From positions 40,215,383 to 40,279,382 of the forward strand of contig NC_080572.1 in assembly GCF_030247185.1 (NCBI RefSeq): DNA of 64,000 bases. The letters run 5' to 3'. The notes below the pieces were generated by a model, which worked only from the letters and a program-made list of their open reading frames with translations, did no database searches and had not been told where the DNA came from. The position numbers were made by a program, and so were the translations under genes. Below, piece by piece: positions 48,729 to 59,139 of the stretch; positions within the stretch are counted from its first letter, which is position 1; every line of letters begins with the position of its first letter. This DNA is from Malaya genurostris (taxonomy: Eukaryota; Arthropoda; Insecta; Diptera; Culicidae).

Positions 48729-50016
48729 AAGACTGTCCCAGAAAGTATGGACGCACTTTGATTTCGCTGTAAATAATTCATAAGTGTTAGATATTCAAAT
48801 TTTATTCGATATACTGATAATATTAGACTAAAACAACAAAATATTATTCTCAACATTTGCTACTTAGCAATTGTAGACTAGCTGGCGCACCTTCTTCCGA
48901 CCATTCCTCATTAAATTCTGTACAGACTTCTTGGCGACAAGTTTTGACACTTTTTTCCAATCTTTTTCGAACTGTTGAATGGGTTCGGCTGCCGAGACAT
49001 GTTTCCTAAGATGTGCCTTCGTTAATGCCCAAAATTCCTCAATTGGTCGAAGTTGTGGGCAATTTCTTGGATTCATGTCTTTTGGGACGAAAGTCACATT
49101 TTTGGTAGTATACCATTCTACCGTTGATTTCGAGTAGTAGCAAGAAGCAAAATCTAGCCAGAAGACAACAGGATCCTTGTGGCTTCGAATCATGGGTAGA
49201 AGTCGTTTTTGTAAACATTCCTTGATGTATATTTCGCTGTTCATTGAAGCAGTGGAAATTGAAGGTTTCGAAATCTTACCGCAGCTACAAATTACTTGCC
49301 AGACCATAGCTTTCTTACCAAATTTTTCGACTTCAATAGATGTCTCGGACTGGTTTAACACTTGCTCTTCTCGCACCGTATAATATTGTGGTCCCGGCAA
49401 GGATTTATAATCGAGTGAACGTAGGTTTCGTCGTCCATGATTATGCAGTTCAAGTTTCCAGCAAGAATCGTATTGTACAGCTTTCGAGCCCTCGGCCTGA
49501 TCGATGCTTCTTGTTTCGGACTACGTTTTGGTTGTTTCTGTTTCTGATAGGTTCGAAGATTCAAACGTTCTTTAGCACGAAGAACATTTGACTTCGAAGT
49601 GCCCACTTTTTTGGCCACATCCCGAACCGAAACCTCCTTCTTTTGCTCGAACGCCTTCAGTATACGTTTATCAAATTGAGGGTTAGCAGGACCTTTTTTT
49701 CGACCCGTTTTCGGTTTATCCTCAAAGGTGTTATCCTCACCGAACTTCGTTCGGCTTTTTCACTTACTCCTTCCATTTTTACTATCTTTCTCAGTGACAG
49801 TCCGCGTTCTGTGCACCATTTGTACACAATTTTTCGACGTTGTTCTGCTGAAAGTTCACACATTTCGAAACAAATTAATGAAAACGAATAAACAACTGCA
49901 CAATTGGTTAGAGAAGAGTGTAAACAACAGAACGCAGCCATGGGAATTGACAGATTCTGAACCATTGGGAAATGGCAGCGATTTTTGGTTGCATCCATAC
50001 TTTCTGGGACAGTCTT
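48729..50016 (-). mobile_element. DD37E Tc1/mariner transposon (1288 bp)
   Basis: The ends are inverted repeats of 26 bp with one mismatch: 'aagactgtcccagaaagtat' then 'ggacgc' at 48729-48754, and the reverse complement of 49991-50016. A TA precedes the left end (48727-48728); the right side reads TG, probably a decayed TA. The LINE endonuclease frame is interrupted here (...INSLLVTS on one side, TVLYLNNLHC on the other), which confirms insertion into the LINE. The length matches known mosquito ITmD37E elements. Confidence 0.9.
48864..49863 (-). pseudogene. DD37E transposase with two frameshifts
   Basis: The start is at the ATG at 49863 (MCELSAEQRRKIVYKWC, N-terminal helix-turn-helix). One frameshift near 49740 moves to the frame reading KKVGTSKSNVLRAKERLN and CIIMDDETYV (first Asp). 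A second near 49410 moves to the frame reading PGPQYYTV, VVFWLDFASCYYSKSTVEW (second Asp) and CPQLRPIEEFWA (Glu). Exactly 37 residues separate the second Asp from the Glu, the defining DD37E spacing (ITmD37E family, described from mosquitoes). The catalytic triad and the C-terminus are intact, so only two small indels separate it from an open frame. Confidence 0.92.
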
Positions 50017-50500
50017 TGAAGTAACCAGCAGCGAGTTGATTATGAAGTTATACCCCATTACTGTTATTTTGCCTACAATGTCTCCTATTATGAAAAGTTT
50101 CGGTCGATATCTGGTGAGTTTTTGCAAATCGCCTTTAAAGAAATTTAATTGTTCACCGGTGCATTGGAATGGCAGATATGCTCCAGCGATGAAATTCCAT
50201 GAATGGTTTCAACTTCGATTCCCAAGCTTTCAATAACTTTAGTATTGAAAGAAGGTAAAATTCGATGTGTAATTTGCCGTTGGACAAAAATTTCAACTCC
50301 ACCACCCATTCCAGTAAACCTGTCAAATTGACGAACCACATAATGTCGATTGCTTTTCAATTTGACATTTGGTTCAAGAAATGTTTCTGTCACAATGTGA
50401 ATTTTGTGAACTTTGAGAAAATTATAAAATTCATCTTCACTCTATTTTAAAGATCGAATATTCCAATTTTAGAATTATTTAACATCACTGTTAAATTTTA
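50017..50500 (-). pseudogene. Jockey-type LINE AP-endonuclease, N-terminal part
   Basis: The minus strand gives HIVTETFLEPNVKLKSNRHY, VRQFDRFTGMGGGVEIFV and LFIIGDIVGKITVMGYN. This matches the layout of the LINE apurinic endonuclease: an N-terminal ETFL motif, a GGGV strand, and a GD(F)N-type catalytic motif here altered to GDIV. It continues across the DD37E insertion into 48727. A probable start NWNIRSL-like sequence lies near 50480. Frameshifted at about 50140. Confidence 0.75.
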
Positions 50501-50519
50501 AATTTATTATAATATTATT

Positions 50520-51130
50520 TGCAAATTGCCATCCAACATGAAATGCTTCAAAATGTGATGAAGTCGAATTCATTCGAATGATTGAAAGTTGATCTTATAG
50601 GTAGATCATTTCATTTTCCGTTATATCTCCTAAATCGACTTTGTTTAAAGAAGCGAATGGCATACCTGTTACGCTAGTGTAACTGTCATTAGAAAAAGAT
50701 GACGTGGCCATCTACCTATTAATAAATTGTTTTCGTTAGAAGACGAAGTGGAAGGTGTTCCTGTGTTTTGTTTTGTTTACATTAGAAGAATTAAGTGGTA
50801 GTTGTCTACCTGTTACAAAAGCGTAAATGTTATTTGAACAAGATGATGATGTGGTTTTTCTTCTATGTCGCTACAATTTTTCTTCTATGTCGCCACAATC
50901 AGATTCAGGAAGAATGTCGTAAATATTGTTAGACGGCACAGGATCACCGGAAGGGAAGTCCGTCCGTTGTCTTTTATTTTTACATTCCGATTCTATAAGA
51001 TTGTCAATGTAGTAAGAAAAGTTTTGAATAACGGATTGGGATTTCTACCGTATTGAATTATTTTTAACCTTAGGCTTGTTACTTTTCCGGTTGGATGCAG
51101 GCTTTCTTGAAGAATATAAATTAACTAGGC
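50520..51130 (-). pseudogene. LINE ORF1 (gag-like) C-terminal remnant (tentative)
   Basis: Minus-strand pieces read DILPESDCGDIE, AFVTGRQLPLNSSNVNK and YTSVTGMPFASLNKVD. They form a low-complexity, Ser/Asn-rich tail upstream of the endonuclease, the place where ORF1 ends in Jockey elements. There is no zinc knuckle in the part seen. Assignment is by position and repeated V(T)G-P motifs only. Confidence 0.4.
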
Positions 51131-51165
51131 TAAATTAGTATTCGACTAGACTCCTAGTTTGGATA

Positions 51166-51386
51166 AGTCTTGATAAAGACTGATTTTGTGGTAGTCTTAA
51201 TAAAGATCGATTAGCTCGAAGAATAATTCTTTGAATGTCTAGCCTTAAAGAAGGCTGATTTATTTCTTAGTCTTGAAAAAGACTGATTACATTAGAGTAT
51301 TACTCTTTGTATAGCCTTGAGACAGGCTGACTAATTGTTAGTCTTCAAAAAGACTGTTAGTGATTCAGGTAGCCTTGAAAAGGACT
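51166..51386 (-). repeat. Array of seven short inverted repeats in LINE leader
   Basis: Seven units of the form AGYCTT-N4-AAGRCT lie at 51166, 51193, 51241, 51269, 51312, 51339 and 51371. Examples are agtcttgaaaaagact (51269-51284) and agccttaaagaaggct (51241-51256). Each can form a 5-6 bp hairpin with a 4-5 base loop. Compensating G/A and C/T variants between AGTCTT/AAGACT and AGCCTT/AAGGCT types keep pairing. They sit in the presumed 5' untranslated region of the LINE. Confidence 0.75.
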
Positions 51387-51480
51387 GAAGCCTTGAATAA
51401 ATGAAACTCTAGGTAACCAGAAAAAAATTCCAGGAGCCAAGAGCTATTCGCGAACGACTGTTCAGCACTGACTGACCCGA

Positions 51481-51879
51481 ACAACATATTGTATGTATGT
51501 ATTTACATCATGAACCATTCGACACTTCCCTTTGTTTTATAATTTTGCATTCATTATAAAAAATATGCTTCTAAGTGACTAGCTTCAAGTTTGAATATAA
51601 TTAGGCAGCGAATGTGACATGCGGTTTCAGTCGGATTGTAAATTCATATTTAATAATGCGTTGTTTTAGCGTTAGTTTTTACCTCCAAGAGCTGTTAAAA
51701 GTTGGCATAGGTTTGACCAACATTGATCTGTGCTCACTAAACAAAATGACTACCCTACAAAACCTACAGGATGCTACCAGAAAAAAATGCGAAAATGTTC
51801 GAACTATAAATTTTATGTTGAATATAGTTACTTAAGGCTTATTTCTGTTGACAGTGTATGTGTTTAGATTTACTTCCAT
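51481..51879. other. Spacer, no gene recognised
   Basis: No supportable feature is visible; a 73-codon frame at 51614-51835 shows no motif. Confidence 0.35.
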
Positions 51880-52448
51880 AAACCATATCAGAACATCAGA
51901 ATTTTTGGAATGAAAATTTACGAAAAAGACATTGTTGTGATGAAAAGGAACTTAGACCTTTCATTTTAATATAGGTTTGTGGAAATCGGTCAAATCAACG
52001 CTGAGTAAAGTAAGTGAGATGCTTTTTTGAATATATGACCACTATTTCCGGTACTTCTGGAATCGGAGATCGGGAACCAGGATGGCGGGAATTTGTTTGT
52101 TTAGCTGCTTACTGATGATAATTATCGATTTTCGTAGTTTTGAGTCCAATTTAGAATTTTTCCACGGTATTTGTTTCGCCGCTTTAAGCGACGGTGTACA
52201 CTTTACCCTATAACTCCGGAACCGGAAGTCGGATCCGGATGAAATTTAGGAATTCCATATGGGACCGCGAGACCTTTCATTTGAAACTAAGTTTGTCAGA
52301 AGCGGTTCAGCCATCTCCAAGAAATGTGAGATTTTTTGACACATACTAACACAGCCATTACTCAGCTATATGACCGGGTCAATTTTTACATGTCGATTTT
52401 TTATTGCAAAATCTTTCCAAGTAAGATTAAAAAGTATTGAGTAAAGAT
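51880..52448 (+). repeat. Dispersed repeat R, partial copy
   Basis: It carries 'gacctttcattttaatatag', 'gtggaaatcggtcaaat', 'cctataactccggaaccgga' and 'agaagcggttcagccatctc', then ends in 'gacacatactaacacagcc'. The heptamer satellite begins about 60 bp later. Confidence 0.65.
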
Positions 52449-53712
52449 TAAAGAGTAAAGAGTAAAGAGTAAAGAGTAAAGAGTAAAGAGTAAAGAGTAA
52501 AGAGTAAAGAGTAAAGAGTAAAGAGTAAAGAGTAAAGAGTAAAGAGTAAAGAGTAAAGAGTAAAGAGTAAAGAGTAAAGAGTAAAGAGTAAAGAGTAAAG
52601 AGTAAAGAGTAAAGAGTAAAGAGTAAAGAGTAAAGAGTAAAGAGTAAAGAGTAAAGAGTAAAGAGTAAAGAGTAAAGAGTAAAGAGTAAAGAGTAAAGAG
52701 TAAAGAGTAAAGAGTAAAGAGTAAAGAGTAAAGAGTAAAGAGTAAAGAGTAAAGAGTAAAGAGTAAAGAGTAAAGAGTAAAGAGTAAAGAGTAAAGAGTA
52801 AAGAGTAAAGAGTAAAGAGTAAAGAGTAAAGAGTAAAGAGTAAAGAGTAAAGAGTAAAGAGTAAAGAGTAAAGAGTAAAGAGTAAAGAGTAAAGAGTAAA
52901 GAGTAAAGAGTAAAGAGTAAAGAGTAAAGAGTAAAGAGTAAAGAGTAAAGAGTAAAGAGTAAAGAGTAAAGAGTAAAGAGTAAAGAGTAAAGAGTAAAGA
53001 GTAAAGAGTAAAGAGTAAAGAGTAAAGAGTAAAGAGTAAAGAGTAAAGAGTAAAGAGTAAAGAGTAAAGAGTAAAGAGTAAAGAGTAAAGAGTAAAGAGT
53101 AAAGAGTAAAGAGTAAAGAGTAAAGAGTAAAGAGTAAAGAGTAAAGAGTAAAGAGTAAAGAGTAAAGAGTAAAGAGTAAAGAGTAAAGAGTAAAGAGTAA
53201 AGAGTAAAGAGTAAAGAGTAAAGAGTAAAGAGTAAAGAGTAAAGAGTAAAGAGTAAAGAGTAAAGAGTAAAGAGTAAAGAGTAAAGAGTAAAGAGTAAAG
53301 AGTAAAGAGTAAAGAGTAAAGAGTAAAGAGTAAAGAGTAAAGAGTAAAGAGTAAAGAGTAAAGAGTAAAGAGTAAAGAGTAAAGAGTAAAGAGTAAAGAG
53401 TAAAGAGTAAAGAGTAAAGAGTAAAGAGTAAAGAGTAAAGAGTAAAGAGTAAAGAGTAAAGAGTAAAGAGTAAAGAGTAAAGAGTAAAGAGTAAAGAGTA
53501 AAGAGTAAAGAGTAAAGAGTAAAGAGTAAAGAGTAAAGAGTAAAGAGTAAAGAGTAAAGAGTAAAGAGTAAAGAGTAAAGAGTAAAGAGTAAAGAGTAAA
53601 GAGTAAAGAGTAAAGAGTAAAGAGTAAAGAGTAAAGAGTAAAGAGTAAAGAGTAAAGAGTAAAGAGTAAAGAGTAAAGAGTAAAGAGTAAAGAGTAAAGA
53701 GTAAAGAGTAAA
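52449..53712. repeat. (TAAAGAG)n satellite, about 180 units
   Basis: An array of 1264 bp made of a heptamer repeated head to tail without visible change, apart from variant units just before it (52420-52448: 'gattaaaaagtattgagtaa'). Because 7 is not a multiple of 3 and the unit has no minus-strand stop, all three minus frames stay open (437-465 codons of the periodic peptide LYSLLFT). These are artefacts, not genes. Confidence 0.98.
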
Positions 53713-56680
53713 TGCGAAACGAGAAGAAATTGAAACAAAATATGTACTTTGGTTTGTACACAAAAATCCCTAAACGTACTTTTAAGTACTTAAACAGATC
53801 TTTTCCCCAGGTATTTACTTATTATTTCATAATTTACTGTTTGTGTGTTGAAAGCGTTATCAAGGTACAGAAACTGAAATACCAGAGTAGCTAATTTTAA
53901 ATTTTGTAAAAACCGATGTCACACCTGAAATCAGTGGAGATACTAAACAATAGAATATTGTATGCATCACAGAATCCACAGATTGACAGATGATAAAAAA
54001 CGCAACAGTTTCTTTTAATGTCACATAATCGAGCGTCGTTAGTGAAATGCAGAGTCACAAGAAAATTCAATTCAATTCCTGTAGCCTGAAATGTCGTCAA
54101 GTGTTCGATAAACTCATTGTAGTGATACAATGTCACTTCGGATATGGCGTTTATTTTAGTCACAAACGCTTTATGACCTTATCTTAAGAATTACGAAAAC
54201 AAAAACCAGAAAACTCATTTCTCTTGTCAGTGTTTTTATTCTAAACAGCTGCTAATGATATGTGCGTTTCTATTTTTAAACGGTTTTGTAATGTTGCGTT
54301 CGCTCGTGAACTAACGATGTTCCTATTTTCTTTCTCTACCCATGCATTGGTCGACCAACAGATACCCGTTTGATTGTGTTCACTTCATTCGCTGTTTTTC
54401 CATGGATTAATTTTTCCGACCGCTCCGTTGTTGAAAAAATTTAGCGAGGGCTTACCAGTGATCAATGAATCCGAATGTGTAAATTTGAAGTACATTGACA
54501 GCAATTCTTTTCGTATTAACCGCACATGAATGGCATTACTAAGGGGTTGTGCTCTTCATGAACAGTATGTTTGATAGAAGTTTTTATACTTGACAATGAA
54601 ACTAAGTTAAGGAAGTATTTTATTACTAATATTTTGTTTTACGAATAAGAAACATTGAGAAAAGAATGAATGAGAACTCAAATCAAAGGAAACCATCTCA
54701 TAGCTTGATTTTAACTGGTATATGAAAAAAGATTCACTCGTTCACTCAAGTATCGATTAAGCACTGGTATTTATTTTCAACTCGAAATATCAAATTTTAG
54801 ATTTCGAAGTTGTGTGTGACTGAAATTAGGTCGATGTTTTCTCTCCACTCAATGCACTAACACCAAACCAAAGCGATGAAATGACATACGGTTGATGATC
54901 GAGTAGCCCCAACTGAAACAGATTGGCTTGGTGCATTCCATGGAAAAAATCACTCAAACTGGGCCAGCTAACAATTAGCAAAATATTCGTGTGTGAGAAA
55001 ATATTTTGCATCGATAAGGGGACTGTGGATGATCTCTACGAGTTGTCATTGCAAACGGTTTACTTCTAGTAGTATCGGACACAGAAACATTTTGTGTTTC
55101 GCTTTTTCAACTGTTTCAACTGTTATATCATTAATTTATTTATTTGACACAGCTCAGATGAAGCTCAGAAGCTGAACAGCTGAAAAAGTTGAAATATGCA
55201 TTCCCTTCATTACTTCAGGGATGATTTACACGGAAGAATGCTTATAGGAACAACTCTTGCCAGTCATAAATAAGCACAAAGCATCAATTCTGTTTTGGTC
55301 TGATCTATAATCCTGCCACTACGCTCGAGACGTGTTGGTGTGGTACCAAGCCAACTGAGTAAATTTTGTGCCAAAAATATAAACCCATCAAATTCATCGC
55401 CCAATCGAACAATTTTGGTCAATTATTAAAATTCGGGTGAAAACCACAAAAACAGTGTGAGAGTCGTTTGTAGAAAATTTGATTGGTGGAGTGAGAAGGA
55501 TGGTGTGGGCATTCGGGATGGGAGATAAAATTGAATCAAATGAATTTTGAAAATCATAACTCACCTGTAGTTTCTAATTGCTCGACAATATTAAGATGAT
55601 CCGATAATGGGTTTGATGTTAGTAAATACATTTGTGTCTGCCAATATTCTACCAACCACGTAAAAATTTCTTTTATTCAATCTTTTTGTAACTATTATTC
55701 TCGCTATTTCAAATTATTATCGTATCAGTCAAACTTTCAGAAAAAAAATTCAACCTAATCCAAATTAGGTGCCGTAAAAGACACATCATAGAAGCAGATA
55801 AAATTAAAATAAAAACAAAAAAAAACCCTTCTCAATCCACCTAGTGGTGTGAGAATTTCTGTCTCTACTCTTTTCAACAGTCTCATTAGAACACTCGTAA
55901 GATTCTATTCTCAGTTCGTGTCCACATTCCATCCGACACAGTCGAAAAACGCTCACGGTCGAGACGATAAAAACAAAGACAATACAGCTTGCGACCAAAT
56001 TCAATCTGTATTGATTTCAAGTGCTGCAAAGGTAGACCAGCAGCGAACGAAATAGAAATTTCACTCAAAGAACGGATGCATCTAGACGTAACAGATGTTT
56101 ATGAAATACAATTCAACAAGACTTGTTGTGAATAGATACTGCGAAATCGATGAATATCAAAGAACCACAGTAGGGAAGCATGGATCGAATTATATAATCA
56201 CTCTAACCAGTTGCAGTTTTAACACAAAATTTTACGGATAAATGGGATTTGAAGAAAGACTAGTTTGATTAGAAAACGTCACAAACGTTAATTCGGTTGG
56301 GAAAATGGAACGTCGTTCAATGCTGAATAAGATGTATATATGTAGCAAAAGAATAATGTAATTTTTCAAAGAGAGCAATGTACAATTTTAGTTTTATAAT
56401 AAGAAAACTTGTTGTTATCAAACGAAAAAGGAAATTGTTTTCGTTCTTTGATTCACACACATTTCAACTGTAAATTTTTTAAAATTTTATTTATATTTTT
56501 CTTTGTACATGAATTCATTCGAGTCAGTTATGATTATTTCAAGGATAATATAAATTTTTTCATGAATCACTCATGTTATCCCCTCAGGAAATCCAAAATC
56601 ATGAACACTCATCCACTCTTATTAAAACTTCCACTGCAGATTGCAACTTGGTTAGATAAACATCGGATGCGGTAGTCTAA
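53713..56680. other. AT-rich spacer with a small R fragment
   Basis: No gene is recognised. Positions 55825-55925 hold the R left end (aatccacctagtggtgtgag) and 'cattagaacactcgtaagat', the latter also at 62868-62895. Frames of 60-90 codons show no domain. Confidence 0.4.
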
Positions 56681-56800
56681 CACATGGCCTAAAAGTCCCG
56701 GGCCGAACATATAGATGGCACTAGTTTTATAGCAGTCACCTTTTTCATTTAATACTAACCTTTAGAAGAAAGCTGTTGAAATTTCATGATATTCTATTCA

Positions 56801-58655
56801 CTAGCTGAATTACCCGGCGTTGCTCGAAAATGTTTCGTGAAGGCAAGACCGAAAAAAAATTCTCGAAGTTGTCCTGCTCAGTGAAATACTCTGATTGTAG
56901 TGAAACATAACTTAGACGGAACCCCGATTGAACAATACTCCGTTCATGATCAGATTGCGAATGATCAGTGTCCCATCTCAGATCTCACAATAATCATAAT
57001 TTTCATGGTATTCTCGACAAATTGGATCAGTTTTATATTTGAACCCTTTTGTTAGGAACATTTAAAACACCTTTCTCTCTATAAATACCTTCTTGGTAAC
57101 CTCCAAGTTTCATATGTATATGTGCTTGTAATGTACTATCGTACTTCCTCGTCACATTCGATCGACAATACCTTTGGCTTCCATGTCTATAATCACTTGC
57201 TACTCCCTCCTCTTTATAACAATTTTTATGACATCATGAATTGCTCAAAATTTTCCATCTGATAATGATTATTTTATAACGAAAGGCTGTTGTTGTAATC
57301 TTATTTCCATCACCTTGAGTCGACAGTTCTCTCAATTTACATAATAAAATTCACATTGATTGTATGCTTTCGTCAATTCAGATCAATGTTGAAAATACTT
57401 ATTCTTATGTGATAGAAATCCCCCTGTTAATGATACTTTCTACGCTTACTCCCCTTTAAAAATATCTTTATGAATAATTCTGAAGAACAAGAAATAACTG
57501 TGCCAAATTTTATAGCAATTCGTGCAATAGTTCCGGAGTTATGCCGTTACAAACATTACACTCCTTTTTTAGAGGCACTTACCACACCCTCTCCCCACAG
57601 AATATCCTTATAATCATATCTAAGTTGTGCAAAAAGTGTCTTCAAAAAGAACCGATTCTCGTCAAATTAGATAATATTTTTAATGACCACCTTTGTTAAG
57701 GACACTTGCTACGCTCCCTCCCCCCATGGAAATAATCTTACAACCATCTCTGAGAAGGAAGAAGTACATGTGCCAGGTTTGATAGAGATCCGTTAAATAG
57801 TTTCGAAGCTATGCCCATCCCCCTTTTTAAAGGCACTTGCTGCATTCATCCCCCATTAAATTATATCTATGGTATGCAAAATGTTTCTAAGAGCTTCAAA
57901 AAATATCTATTTTCGTTAAGTTGTATGATTTTTTTCATGACCCCTCCTTGTTAATGACACTTGCTACGCTCCCTCCCCCCATAAAAATACGCTTATGATC
58001 ATCTCTGAAGAGCAAGAAGTACATGTGCCAAGTTTGATAGCAACCCGTTCAGTAATTCCGGAGTTATGCCATTACAAATATTACACCTTCCTTTTTAAGA
58101 CACTTGCTACATCCACCCCCCATATTATCATATATAATATATGCAAAATGTTTCTACGGTCTTAAAAAAGTATCGATTCTCGTCAAATTAGACAATTTTT
58201 TCATGACCCCTCCCCCCCCTGTTAAAAACACTTACTACGCTCCCTCCCCTTTTAAAATACCCTTATGACCTTTTCAGGAGACCAAGAAGTACATGTGCCA
58301 AGTTTGATAGCAATTCGTTCAGTAATTCCGGAGTTATGCCATTACAAACATTACACCCCCCTTTTTAAAGGCACTAGCTACATCCACGCCCCATATAGTC
58401 ATATCTAAGGTATGCAAAATGTTTCTATGGTCTTTAAAACGTATCGATTTTTGTCAAGTTATATGAATTCTTCCATGACCCCCCCTTATTTATGACACTT
58501 AATACGCTCCCTTCCCTATAAATATACTCCTTAAACCATCTCTGAAATGCAAGAAGTACCTGTGCCAAGTTTGGTGGCATTCCGTTCAGTAGTTCCGAAG
58601 TTGTGGTGTTACAAACATACAAACTTACATCCATTTTTGTATATATATATAGATT
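56801..58655 (+). mobile_element. Inserted non-coding element with five ~265-bp repeats
   Basis: It begins 'ctagctgaattacccggcgt' and ends in 'catttttgtatatatatata' plus 'gat'. Five degenerate units recur, marked by 'tgtgccaagtttgatagcaa' or variants at 57499, 57769, 58024, 58294 and 58561 (spacing 255-270 bp). Each unit also has 'tacgctccctcccc' and 'ttccggagttatgcc' type sequence. There is no coding capacity. The 'acccggcgttgctcg' start is widespread in insect genomes, but I cannot name the element type with certainty. Confidence 0.65.
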
Positions 58656-58707
58656 ATATGTGAGTTATTGTGCTAAGCGTGACGCTTCTTTTGTTATTTT
58701 CAGAACA

Positions 58708-59139
58708 ATGGATCAGAAATAATTTCGTGTTTTAATTTTACACTGCTTCTGGATGGGAAAAAATACCGTTCAAGCAAAGCAATGGCTTGAAAAGTGTTAT
58801 GAAGACTCCGCTCGATCAGAAACAACAAAAAAACCTTGGTTTGCTGACTTCAAACGTGCTCGTAGAGCAACGATGATGCAGAACGCAGTGGAGCTTTTTT
58901 CAAAGTGGGTGCCGCGTTTGCTCAATCTTGATCAAAAACCAGAACGTGTTGATGATTCTGAGCAGTGTTAAATCTAATGAACCGAAATTTTTGCGTCGAT
59001 ATGTGACAATGGATGAAACATGGATTCATCATTTCACTCCGGAATCAAAACGATCGTCATCTGAGTGGACATCAACTGGTGAACCTCGTTCCAAAGCACA
59101 ACAATCTGCTGGAAAGGTCAAGGCCTCGCTATTTTGGAA
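58708..59139 (+). pseudogene. mariner transposase fragment (irritans-type)
   Basis: The presumed start ATG at 58708 is followed after four codons by a stop, then the same frame continues MGKNTVQAKQWLEKCYEDSA, KPWFADFKRARRAT and FSKWVPRLLNLDQK. A deletion of about 45 residues lies between the last two. After a frameshift near 58970 the sequence reads EPKFLRRYVTMDETWIHHF (first catalytic Asp), EWTSTGEP and AGKVKASLFW. It then ends at the LINE junction. The second and third catalytic residues are missing. Confidence 0.87.

Larger units (their letters stand above)
46460..51480 (-). mobile_element. Jockey-type LINE, decayed, with DD37E insertion
   Basis: The minus strand carries, from high to low coordinate, a leader with small inverted repeats (51386-51166), an ORF1 remnant, an AP-endonuclease remnant, reverse transcriptase and a 3' untranslated region. 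Subtracting the 1.29-kb DD37E element leaves about 3.7 kb, close to a Jockey element's usual size. Many frameshifts and stops show it is inactive. The left limit is set by the LTR element, which landed at or just beyond the LINE's 3' end; the original 3' tail was not found. The right limit is a guess from where LINE-like sequence fades. Confidence 0.85.
56681..59139 (+). mobile_element. mariner element, split by an insertion and truncated
   Basis: The left part (56681-56800) contains 'ggcctaaaagtcccgggcc', then 'tagatggcactag' and 'gttgaaatttcatgatattc', which I read as the 5' end and leader of an irritans-type mariner. The leader resumes at about 58656 ('gagttattgtgctaagcgtg') and leads into the transposase (58708-59139). 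Between them sits a 1.85-kb insertion. The right part is lost at the LINE 3' end at about 59139. The joining across the insertion is inferred from the usual leader layout. Confidence 0.7.

Noticed and set aside
51166..51386. CRISPR-like array
   Set aside because: The units are tiny imperfect hairpins in a eukaryotic LINE leader; there are no conserved long repeats, unique spacers of fixed size or cas genes.
52449..53712. Telomeric repeat
   Set aside because: TAAAGAG is not TTAGG-like, Diptera lack telomerase-type repeats, and single-copy sequence continues on both sides.
52366..53763. Three overlapping minus-strand frames of 437-465 codons
   Set aside because: They are translations of the 7-bp satellite in its three phases; the peptide is purely periodic.
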